Positions 25,576 through 36,443 of a DNA stretch of 64,000 nucleotides are shown piece by piece (the first letter of the stretch is position 1; each line of letters begins with the position of its first letter). Both the position numbers and the translations under genes were made by a program. The notes beneath the pieces are model-generated. The model saw only the letters and a program-made list of their open reading frames with translations, ran no database searches and had not been told where the DNA came from. The DNA lies in contig OX388345.1 of assembly GCA_947579665.1 (NCBI GenBank), forward strand, positions 62,735,454 to 62,799,453. The letters are read 5' to 3'. The stretch comes from Sympetrum striolatum (lineage: Eukaryota; Arthropoda; Insecta; Odonata; Libellulidae).

Positions 25576-28500
25576 TGCGTCTAAAATATGTCAGAAGAAA
25601 CTGCGGTATTTAGAAACAAAGCTTATCACTTTCGTTCTTTATCGTTATCTCTTCATATCACAGCCTTTATGTATTTGGTATTTTTTCCGCGAAATTAAAT
25701 GTTTCAGATTAGATTAAATGGAGGTTTTGCATTGATTCACAGCGTCGAAGTTAAAATTTACTTAAAATGGTTGTTCACTGCCGCATTTTCCTATTTAATT
25801 GGATTAACTCGATTGAAAAAGTTAAATAATTTCTTTCCGCATGGATAAAACTGTAGTCAGTCGAATATTGAGTTTTTATTTTTTTTGAAAATCGCGGTAA
25901 ACGCACGCTAGGAGTAGTGAGGAAGCGTCCCAAATCGTTCGTTTGTTTTCGTATTGAGTCGTAAGAAACGAGGGGAGACGGCGGTAATTCTTAAAAACCT
26001 GTTGCATTTCTTGCACCCACGCGGGGCAATTTTATCGGATTTCTTTCCGGTTCTTCGGCCAAAGTTCATTCCGTTTTCGCTTTAATTGAGCGATTATCCT
26101 TCGCAAGTAACCGTTAGCGCGCAAGAGTCGATCTCGCAATTAAAGCCCCGTATAGCATCGCCACTTCCGTTCGCTCGGCTTTTTTATTCAAATGGCAGGA
26201 AACCGTTCGCTTGCAATCACTTCCCTGCAGCTAACCGCTACTATTCTCGTGCCGCACGCTACGCTACTCTAAGCTATAGATTAGGGCTGATTTTAGTCGT
26301 AAAGATTGCCACGTGCATGGCATGCAGTTTTATCAATCTCGCGTATAATTTTTGGTATTTCATCTGGTTTCATGGTAGATCAGCGGTATTTCCTTTTATC
26401 TCTTTACTGTTCATAAACTCCGGGTATTACTTATTTGATTTGTAAGACAAATGCCAATTCATGATTTTGTTCGTATTCGGTCCATAAGGATTCGTAAAGG
26501 TAGTAATAATATGGCTTAATTTCTTTCTTAATTATTCATCTTTTTTAATATTTCTAATAGTTTATAATTCTTTTATTTATTTTTTATTCACATTTATCAA
26601 ATCTTAATAATTTTTATGAATTAATTTCAAAGTGAGATCATGGCTAATAAGTCTCTTCTTACATCCATCCCGATGTCATTAGGTAATTAAAGAAAGTGTT
26701 TATAAGAAATAGACGATAAAAATTACCAAATTCATGACTTTTTCAGTCAACGTTTAGGATGAATTGAAATCCCTGCAGGAAAACAACCACGAATTTGGGG
26801 TGGGAGTAAAATCAGTGATACCTTCCCTACATTGCAACTACAATATATAGAAAGAAAGTTTGTGGGAAGTGTGATAAACGAGTGTTAGGAACATGTCTAA
26901 AAAAAGAAAATATATATGCACTTTCATGCAGAAATTATCAGCTAGAGTTCAAAGCAAAAACATGATGTATTACTCCAGCGAAAGAATAGTTAGAAGAATA
27001 GGAATACACTCAGAATAGTAGGGAAAACGTACCAGTTTCTTCAGTTGAATAATTTGATCGGCGTACGATCTGATAGCATGGAAACATTCTTTTATTTGAC
27101 TCATAGTTTCGATGTGTCATCCAAATACACGTGCTTTCCGCCCGTAGTTTCTATCGCACCCTCAGCAGTACCGTTACCCGAAAAGATATTATTTTTCGCG
27201 AGTTCTCTTCGTCATATCCGGTATGTCGTTTTTCTGTCAACCGCGAGTGAATCCGAGCAGAAATGGCGTACTGCCATGTTTGGGTGGTAATGTGGTTGTT
27301 GATCCACCGGGGCGCTATAAAAAGACTGGGAACAAGATGTGCGCGAGGGTGCATTGTCGTGATTCAGAGGCCCTGCGCGGGATTGCCGATTCTTTTGCCG
27401 AAGCACTGCGTCTCGGAAAAGCTTCAAAGCTTCACCGAAGCGAGTCTGATTCACCACCAGATCCACGGGAGCGTGCTCGTGACGTATTCCTTCCCGATGT
27501 GGTATTGAGGTCCCGATTTCTGTGATCTCGCCGAGCTTTTAGAAATATCTCGCGGCGTGAGGATTCGACTGTTTTTATTTCCCGTATGGTTACTTTATGT
27601 CTTCGTGTGTACGAATTTCGCGAAGGAACTGAAATTTTATATAGAAAAATAGGAGGAAATTTTCGAAGATTCCTTCACGTATTCAGAAACAGTTATTTCG
27701 GCGAAATCCGTTTTTTCCCGTAGGTTTTCTGTGTTAGATGATCGGAAATGGTAGTCCATACCGGAGAGCTTTTCCTTACGTGAGATATGCGTGTGAAGCT
27801 GGAATTTAGTTTTGGTGTTCGTATTAGCACCGATTATTTATCAGTTAAGGAATATTCAAATTAAAGCAATTTGTTTATTAACATCGCAGTATTATTATAT
27901 TGGATGCATTTTGTTTGCGAAATGTTTTTAGATATAATTTAGATATTTACCAATGGCCGTATTCGATTGGGTAGAAATCGGTGGAAGATTAAAAAGAAAG
28001 TTGAATTAGAACGAATGCCAAGCGAGGCAAAGAATGAATCATCGGTCTGAGAAGACTTGTGTTGTCATTTTCTACGTTTAGACGCGGTTAAAAGTACGTC
28101 ATCGTTGATTTCAACGGAAACAGTAAACAGTCTTCAAAACTTATTTTGATATCAAAGCAATTGGTTCTGCGATTATGCTGTCTAAAATTCTGTCTCTTCC
28201 CAAATCATTTATTTCCGAAAGTGCTCGGTCTGGGTAGCATTTTTATTTCAATTGAAATCTTTTAACTTGTCTGAATTTTGTAAATGATTTTTGTATGGCA
28301 TTTTTACATTTCTCGTTCAGATTTAATTGTTATCAATTTTCAGATTGAATAGGTTTTAAATTTTGTCACTGATTGAAATAGTTTACGTTAAAAATATCCA
28401 AGACGTCAACTCTTCCCACCAAGACTTCGCAGAATGCTTTTTTGTATTTGAACACTTATACGCCATAATTCGATGCGTTATGCATATTCAACTGCGATTT

Positions 28501-30466
28501 ATCTTTGAAAATGAGTTAGATTCGTCGTTATTTCTTTATCGGTTGTGCTGTGACCTTCGAAGAGCGTACAAAACGAAAATGCTCTCGGATCGTAGTACTC
28601 CAGCTCTCCGTATTTCTCCAGCTCCGGAATGTTTTGTTTGCGCGGTATTTTTGATCTCATGGTCTAAGATAACCTTCAAGATTATCGAGCATGGGGTTTG
28701 CTCCGTCTGGCGGAAATGTCTTCACTTGCAGAAGGAGGAAGTCGCCGGAATTTATCGCTGTATACCAAGTTCGAATTAGTCACGCCTTCTTTCTTCTGAT
28801 TCACTCTGTTTTTTCTTGTCGCATTCTGTGAATAATACTGTAATCTTTTAGAAAGCCGATCGAAAGAAATCTCAAGCCCTAGAAGTAGCCTGTCCTTCTT
28901 TTAATGCCGATTTCGAGATGCAGTATCAGTGTCACGATTTAAGTACGGATGTTGCTACCAATTTGGCGGATTTGAATAGGCTGCTGAATTTTGAACTTTT
29001 AAATTTATCCATCGTTGTTAAGTCGATGTTTAGTTTCCTTACCGACTAAAATGAAAGGAACAACAACCGCTACAAGATGAGAATTATTTTCTTATTCGTT
29101 GTCTTACTATGTCTCTTGGGTTTCTGCGTCTCCCCTCCAAACGTTTGAACTTTGATAGGTTGGTATCCAGTTGCGTTGAATTTAAAACATTATCACTTGG
29201 TTATTTAAAATATTATCACTTAATGTTTCGTCGTTCATGCTTCCAATTTTACGAAACACAGTTATTCAACTTCTATTTGAAAATGAATGAATTCAGCTTT
29301 ATCTTACTACTGTTTAGGCTAAAAATGTGAGGCCGGTAGTTCATAATAATGTTATGACATGGGGAATTCATAACAATTTCTTACAATAGTTAGTTAAACC
29401 ATGTGGTAGTATCTGAAATATGTAGCAATTTCTGGGTGATCATTATTATGGATTGGTATTGATTGAAACATTTAGTTTTTCATTTTAAAATCAAGCAAGT
29501 GTACCTTGCATTACTCCTGAATAAATTATAATGCGTAGATTATCCGTAAAAGGTGACTTTGTAGTACTATGTTATGGCGGCTTTGTTTAACCATGTAAGA
29601 TCGTGTTCTAACACATAAAGATGTGTCGATTTACCTCAAGTCGGCCCACGTGCAGCAATTCATGCACCGATCGACCGTCAACAGCTTCGTGTCATATAGG
29701 TCTCTTTCGTTCCCACTCTCTTCCCAAAATAAACCCTCTGCCTGACTCTCCTTCCATCTCAATCTCGTGCATTGGGCCCACGAACGAAGATTAGCGAAGG
29801 CTATTTCGCGGTTGATATTCACCGGAACATTAGCGAGATGGGCACGGAAATGTAAGAAAAAAAGTAGGCCAATGTCGCCGTGCTGGAATTATTTTCACAT
29901 TCCGTTTACATCTTCGATCATCATTGGCTCTTCTAGCCTTATATTTCAACTCTCTGCTTTTTCGTTTGTAGAGAATTTGCTTTGCGTTGGCAAAGAATTT
30001 GTTTATTTTTTGGCTTCTAATTCGTTTAATCATGCTGTGATGCCACCCAATTTCTAAATAGTGTCCTTTGTCGCGAAGAAATTATGTTTATTTATATTTT
30101 TTTTGTGTCATCCTTAGTGCTAGAGGCCCGCTTTGAAACTGATTCGTTACAACTTTATTTTTGACTAAATTGAAATTTTTGATCGTGTCACTGAACAAAT
30201 TTGAGGGCACATTCGTGTTTTATTTATCCTTAAAAAATATTTCAATGTCGCTCAGGTATTTTACCGTTTATTTATTGAAGACGGCATTATGTTATCATGC
30301 AAGCAATATCTTACTGAAGGATTTTTTTTCGTTTCTTCTGACTTGAGTATAAGGATTTAATTGATTGCTAGTTGATCAAAATATCGAAAGAAAAATGCAT
30401 GTACTCATTGTAGATTTCATTTAAGAAATTCGGTATAGAATTAAAAAAAACGTGTTTAATTGTGAA

Positions 30467-30498
30467 ATGATAATTTTTACTACTGTAAAAATTATCAT
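30467..30498. repeat. Perfect 14-bp palindromic hairpin
   Basis: The arm atgataatttttac, four-base loop tact, then gtaaaaattatcat, the exact reverse complement. It is AT-rich and stands in otherwise featureless non-coding sequence. It could be a foldback remnant or simple secondary structure. Confidence 0.7.
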
Positions 30499-31789
30499 TC
30501 GGTTCCCCAAAAAGATATTGTTCCCCAATGAATGTTTTCACTAAGGATATTTCCAAAACGTTTGAGGGCTGTCATTTTTAAATTTCCTTCAAGAAATATT
30601 ATCTCCCGGCAATTGAAAGAACTTCTTATTTCTTGAAGGCTCCTTAATTGACCTGTTCGGTCTGGGCATTGAACAGTTCTAGAAATTTTGTATGTAATTC
30701 ATTATCAGAAGGATTTTGGTTTATTCGGATAAAAATTAGTTAAACCTCTAGGATTACCGTATTGTTATTAGTATTTTATGAAGGACTATTATAAAGTTTT
30801 GTTTCGTACCTCAAAACATTTATTAGGTGAAATATTGTGTAACATTACGTAATGTCTTTGGGTGAACCGTCCTTGGGTGAAACTCCCTAGAAGCATTTCC
30901 GCGCATCTTACTTAAGAGTTTAATTCGAAGGCTGGTCTCGGAAATTCCATTTCCCGTATCTCCCGGCATCAAGGGCAACTCACTCAACAAACGATTGAAT
31001 GGGAAATCGAATCGGTACTCGTATTTAGAATCGTCGAACTGTTTTTATCTCTAGCTTAGCAACTCTTAAAGTTTTCCTCTCCGCTTTTAAAGAGAGAATA
31101 GATTTGTCGCGAGGTAGCGTTAGTGGTTAACTTTTTGCGTCACATGTGTGGCATACCGATTCTCTTCACGTTTACAACTCAATTTTTGCTCGCCAGAAAA
31201 AGCTCGGAACGTTCCCGAGCGTGAAATCGTCGCCGTGAATTAGAATCGGAGTTGGGAAGAATCGAATTACTCCTTTTTTCTTCTTTTCTCACCGTTACTT
31301 CCCGCGCTGTTGCCTCCCTTTCTCCACGCCCCTTTTTTCCCTTCCGCGCAGATGAGCTCTTTTAAGGCTAGAGACTCGAAAGAGGCGGATGCAGCAAAAA
31401 GCATCCGGAAGGTTCATCCGAAAGGTTGTGTCTGGATGCGACCGAGTATTCGTCGCCGAGTTTCCTATTTTCCCATTTCGCTTTCGCTTTGAATTTATTC
31501 GTCAGTAGTTGGTTTCAGCCTCTCTGCGGGTTTTTCGGTTTTTGTGTGTTTTTTCTCCGTTGTGACTGCTGGGCCGTCGAACCGAAAAGGGTGAAACCGT
31601 TATTTTTTCCGGAGTGAAATCCGAAACGGGCTGAAATGTTTATACCCCTTTGAATCGGAACCCGTTGATGATTTTGATCCGGTTTTCGCTTCCGATCCGA
31701 ATTAAACTCGACAGGAATTCTATTGTTTTAGCGATATGTAGTTGTTAATGAAACTCTGATTAGGTTTTCTTTAGAAGAATTTTTAAATT

Positions 31790-31880
31790 AAACTAGGTTG
31801 TAAAAAACACAGTAACTTTAGCCATCCTACTTTTACCATTTACTTCTATAGTTACTGTGTTGTTTTTTTTAAACCTTATT
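31790..31880. repeat. Inverted repeat (foldback)
   Basis: The arm aacacagtaact and its exact reverse complement agttactgtgtt are separated by about 35 bp. The match extends imperfectly outward through A-runs to aggtt/aacct, giving arms of about 25-30 bp. It may be a small MITE; no target duplication was identified. Confidence 0.5.
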
Positions 31881-33620
31881 TTATTTAACAATTCTTCGAT
31901 TGTGTCGGAATTCCACAAAATTACTGCCTCCCCCGCGAATTTTAGGTTTTAATTGTCAATAAATGAAAAACAGTGGATTATTCTAAATTTAATTGTACGC
32001 CATAAAACTTTTGTGTATTATATTTTCCGGAAGGACTACAGTATAGTATTGGAGCGAAAAATACCTGTTAGTTCTGATTCGTTGATGGCTGTTGGAGAAA
32101 AAATGAAAAAAATCGGAATCGAACAAAAATTTGGCTTTTTTATTGAACCGGAGAGGAAAGCGGAACAGAATTCTTTACGATTCGATTTCCTTTTAACAGA
32201 AATATTTAAAAATTTGAAATCTTCCGAACTGAAGCTCTTAGTGCCCATAAAATACTAATTCATAATAATTATCTTAGGAAAACGACCTCTTGCATAAAAA
32301 TTCATTCTGTCCAACGACTTCTCTAGTTAAGCGTGAAAAGATGGTAATTTCATATTTTCCCGCTGCCACATTATCACAAAATTAAATAGCTTACGCAAAG
32401 ATCTTCACGTATTTTCGAATTCTTTTAATGAAGGGGAGGATTTTTGATGCTAAATTCACGGTAATAAAGATGATTTATAATATTCCATTAATAATTCTGG
32501 ATGTATTCCTAAATCATATGCTCATTACAAAAGTATAACAGTTTTTCGTTTGCTTTCGCGACTGAAGCCAGAGAGAACAAGGTCTAGCTTGAGTTTCTTC
32601 TCGTAAATTTTTTATCTCATTGATAAGTCAATGTTTTGCCCAAAGGATATTCAGGTATTTTTATGTGAAACATTTTTATACTTAAATTCTGCTGTCCTTG
32701 GTGAACTTAACTATCTTTGATTAGGAATCTCTAATTAAGATATTGTGGTAGGAGAAAGAAAGATAATAGTTCTTTCGTGTTGTTTTACAAGCTGAATTTG
32801 TAGCATAGATTCCATGCTCTGTTTGGGCTGTCAAAACTTACACACAAGCCAACATCAATCATTCACAAGTGAGCGTGCCTCGGGCATCGAAATCTTCTGT
32901 GACGTCCGCATTTCCCTTATCACGTAGCTCGTGGAGATTTGTTAGGGAAGCGGCGGGGAATGTTTACATTTCGTCGTACTCCGCTCGTCCTTCCCTCGAA
33001 TCGATTTACATTTAAAGCCCATTAAATCATTCACTCGAAAGGAATCGCATCATCCAATCGTCAGCGAGTAATTATGAATGAGGGAGGCAAAGAATTGCCC
33101 CTTCAATCCCGTATTTACTCTCCGTTTGGTATGTCATCGCATGGAATGACATGTTGTTTAATCTACCTAGTTTTTGCTGTCTGTTCGATTAAAGCATAAA
33201 CCGGTTTTATCGCGCTGTTTAAATAAGGTTACGGGGATATTAGGGTTAGAATTCCTCCGAGAAGGAAAATAGTGAAAAGGTAACTGTTCTTTAGTGGTCG
33301 AAGGTCTTCAAGGTTGTTTCCTCAGAGTATTTTGCGTATCACGGCGTGTGCTTACTCAACGTATCGAAAACTCGCGATACGTGAATTTTGCGTAATATAT
33401 TTACTTACACGTCGTTCGGAAGCATAAAAGATTCTTTATCGTATGGTTGTTCAAACTACGTTGTAGTTCACCTATTCCCTATACCTATTTTATTTCTTTC
33501 AAAATTTGTTCAGACATCTTTTAATGCTATGATATCCTGACTTCACCTCATGTACTGTTTATTGATTGTCTGAGGAATATTAATGCTAATGGCCTAAATA
33601 TGGCATTCGTGTGAAAATTT

Positions 33621-33756
33621 ATTTTGCACCTCATACCAAGGACCAGTTTTGGCCTACATGCTTTTCTGGTATCGGAATGGTGCATACATTAATGTTGGTG
33701 CCTAGCAGAGCTGTTGTGTATTCATTACATGGTAGCTTTGAGGTTATCATACAAAT
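33621..33756 (+). ncRNA. Predicted box H/ACA snoRNA, copy 2
   Basis: Nearly identical to copy 1 in both guide pockets. Box H acatta and ACA plus AAT are intact (ACA at 33751-33753). The upper stem of hairpin B is ten continuous pairs when G-U is allowed: ctgttgtgta (33711-33720) against tacatggtag (33726-33735) around loop ttcat. Several bases on both arms differ from copy 4 yet still pair. It is the first of three tandem units. Confidence 0.8.
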
Positions 33757-33874
33757 CTGTACTAAGTGGTTGTTATTTTGTGAAAATAATAGCCATAAAC
33801 TATCGAAGGTTTTTATCCATCCCAATAACTGATTTCAATGCTGATGCCAAAAATATGGCAGTCGTGTGAAGATT

Positions 33875-34010
33875 GCTATTGCACCTCATACCAAGGACCA
33901 GTTTCGCCTACATGCTTTTCTGGTATCGGAATGGTGCATACATTAATGTTGGTGCCTAGCAGAGCTGTTTTGTATTCATTATGTTCCAGCTTTGAGGTTA
34001 TCAAACAAAC
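33875..34010 (+). ncRNA. Predicted box H/ACA snoRNA, copy 3
   Basis: Second tandem unit. Box H acatta; the 3' end reads tcaaacaaac, giving ACA (34005-34007) plus AAC, the final three bases 34008-34010. The guide segments atcggaat (hairpin A) and ctttgagg (hairpin B) are unchanged from copies 1, 2 and 4. The upper stem of B, ctgttttgta with tatgttccag, contains a small internal loop. Confidence 0.78.
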
Positions 34011-34113
34011 TCTTATTAAGTGGTTTTATATTATTGAAATACTAAAAAAAACACCGAAAGTTATATATCGCAATAACTGATAGTCTGAAGAATTTGGCAG
34101 TCATCTGAAGAAT

Positions 34114-34249
34114 TCTTTTGCACCTCATACCAAGGACCAGTTTCGCCTACATGCTTTGCTGGTATCGGAATGGTGCATATATTAATGTTGGTGCCTAGCA
34201 GAGCTGCTATATATTCATTATATTGTAGCTTTGAGGTTATCATACAAAT
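34114..34249 (+). ncRNA. Predicted box H/ACA snoRNA, copy 4
   Basis: Third tandem unit. Box H reads atatta, a change that still satisfies ANANNA. ACA is at 34244-34246, plus AAT. The upper stem of B is ctgctatata (34204-34213) with tatattgtag (34219-34228), nine of ten positions paired around the same ttcat loop. The sequence downstream (34250-34410) is homologous to that downstream of copy 1. Confidence 0.78.
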
Positions 34250-34410
34250 TTTCCTTCATTCTTGGTTGTCAAATTTTTCTCGAAGCAGTATTCCTAATTC
34301 GTTTCTATGTCTATGGGAAAGCTCGTTTTGCGATCCATTTCATTGATTATTTCCATTTTATTCCCTCGTTTTCCCAACTACTGAATCTGTTTGCCAAGAT
34401 CAGGCGATCA

Positions 34411-36355
34411 CCTTATTGTGCGTAAAAAAACGTTATTCGCCTCCTTTTCTCAAGGCTTGAAAAGATTATGAATTAGAAGTCATAGTTAAGTTTTTCCCAG
34501 TATCTTACCTCATTCTTCTATAGCCGGGGACGAATACAAATTACTCCCGTAAACTCTTTCAAAATATCTTTTCGTATCAGTGGAACAAATAGGCAATAAT
34601 AAGTATATTACGGAAAATAATTTAAGTATATTACGAAAGACGTAAATTATACCGATGTCTTCTCAATATTAACGTTTACCGTCGATCAAATTGTATTATA
34701 GCTCGTCAAGTATCTGAAATGGAGTGATAGAAATTTATTTTAGTCGCAGCGGAATTGGCTTTAAAGAAACGCTGTAAGAAAGACGCTCTCTTATGGAAGT
34801 CTCTTAAATAAACTTAGAAATCAGCATTAAACTGTTTTGTGTTAACTTTCATCGGATTTTAATACCATTTTCTATGCTGTAAATTCCGAAATCAAAATTT
34901 TGTATCGTATGAGCTGATGAACGTATTTTTATGAGATGTCAGGTGTTGTTATCAACTTCGCGAATGTGCGAAGTAGCACACTGAATTTTAAATTCTCTTT
35001 TCCGTCTCCTTACGAAGACCTGTCCACAAGTCTGAAAGTGCCATCTAGGCCATAGCGCAGAATGATAGCCATCGACCGTTCCCCAATAATCAAATTATCC
35101 AAACTTTGTTTAGCGGCGCCCCCCAGCGACGTTCCTCGCGAAACCCGTCAAGTAGGCCGCAGAGATTTTTTTCCACGGTGCGGTCGAATGCTAATAAGAG
35201 ATTACCGGATAGAGGTTCGGCGGAGCGGGGGATGCCAAGGCGCTCCTCCGGCGCCGGAGGGGAGATGATTCCGAAGCTCTTTTAATAGAGGACCGGTGAG
35301 TCACCGCTTTCCAGGTGTGGGGAACCACTGGTTGTGCCGGCAACGCCCACCCTCTTCCACGCGTGTTCTTCCCGCCGCCACCCCCCTTAGCGCCAACAGG
35401 TGGGATCCGATTGAGTGGTTTCGAATTCAGCGGGGTTTTTGCCTCCCCCCGCAACAGTATACGGATATGTACCCGACTGGAGGCACGTCCGCACACTCGG
35501 GTTGCGTTTTGCCGGAGAGGAATGTGCCCAACAGGTGAATCTTCCGGAATGGTTTTTCCGCTACACTGCCTTATTTAATTCGGATTCTTCTCGCGGTATA
35601 ATGAGGTGATACGCTTGTGGGGTTTGGTGTCCGGTGGGAAGTGGGTGCAGTGGAGTGTTTCGGGAGGTTTTAACTTCCGGGGGTCTCTAAGCGTGGCTTT
35701 GGTCCAGGATCTTCTTCTGGAGCGTGGTCATCCGGAGGGAACAGGTGCCGTTGTCCGAGTCTTCAATTAATTTCTCCTTCGATTTGGGTGACAACACTGT
35801 TGTAGTACTTCGTCAGACTTGTGATTTATCGATTTCGTCATCGATTAGGTTCGTATGAAGTGTCTCCAAATGCGACAGTCATTCGTATTTCGTTATTTTA
35901 TTCTTCAGAAAAGTTCCAGCTGTTGAAAAGCATATCTGATGTATCTGTAGCCCCGATTTTGTACATGATCTCGTCGTTTTATTTAAAATCAGTCTTATAC
36001 ATTTTATTTCAAAATGAAAGGATTTTTGCAACTTCACGGTATTTCTACATTGCCGCTGCTAAAGGAGATGTGCGTGATAGTTGTTGGTTGTTATATTGTT
36101 TTTCTGTCGTTGGTTTTGGTTGTCTCAAATCTCTATTACATCTTGGACAAAGGCAGGTGAATTTTTTCACCTATTTTAAATTGGGTAATCGAATAAGTCA
36201 AAGTTATAACAAGTGATGAATGCATAATTTAATTTAAATAGATTCATTGTGAAATTCTGAGTGTGAATTGCTAATTTGTTTGATTTGCCGTATTTTTGTG
36301 TGTTGTTATATTTTCTGAACATTATCTGACGTAAGATTTCTCTTTGTCTTTGCAG
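34411..36355. other. Non-coding stretch before MED13 exon a, with CpG-rich island 35080-35760
   Basis: The CpG-rich island ends about 600 bp before exon a. A polypyrimidine tract and tttgcag acceptor close the region at 36355. No coding exon of the expected upstream MED13 segment was recognised. Confidence 0.5.
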
Positions 36356-36443
36356 AAGGTGGTGAACAAGGATCCTGGGAAAGTGGCTTGTCGTATGAAT
36401 GCAGATCTCTCCTCTTCAAGGCTCTCCACAACTTAATCGAAAG
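36356..36443 (+). CDS. MED13: MED13 exon a (N-terminal domain, GLSYECR block)
   Basis: Acceptor tttgcag, donor ag/gtaggt. The exon begins with two bases completing a split codon (probably Glu), then encodes [20 protein letters not shown] and ends KALHNLIE plus two bases. Vertebrate MED13 has a near-identical block (ENGLSYECR...LLFKA.HNLLER) in its N-terminal domain. The incoming phase requires an upstream exon ending with one leftover base. That exon should carry the aromatic WxFW.GEEP block and was not found in this window. Confidence 0.93.

Larger units (their letters stand above)
25576..33589. other. Non-coding stretch between snoRNA copy 1 and the tandem cluster
   Basis: It contains the palindromes at 30467-30498 and 31790-31880 and CpG-rich patches at about 27040-27560 and 31200-31700. 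Frames such as 26086-26445 and 28363-28779 show no family motif. It is probably intronic to MED13 if the snoRNAs are co-transcribed. Confidence 0.45.
33590..34085 (+). repeat. Tandem duplication carrying snoRNA copies 2, 3 and 4
   Basis: Copies 2, 3 and 4 recur at spacings of about 254 and 239 bp. Homology covers the inter-gene spacer as well: aagtggtt after copy 2 and copy 3, and caataactgat before copies 3 and 4. The unit that multiplied was therefore about 250 bp, larger than the RNA itself. The spacers are visibly more diverged than the RNA segments. Confidence 0.75.

Noticed and set aside
26086..26445. Frame containing WYFIWFHG, reminiscent of the MED13 aromatic block before exon a
   Set aside because: The surrounding residues do not match the family, and there is no splice donor with the required one-base phase right after it.
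25052..34080. Repeated open frames sharing the peptide [18 protein letters not shown]
   Set aside because: They are translations of the snoRNA-like copies. The frame is broken in the divergent copies, while stems, boxes and length are kept, so the conserved unit is RNA, not protein.
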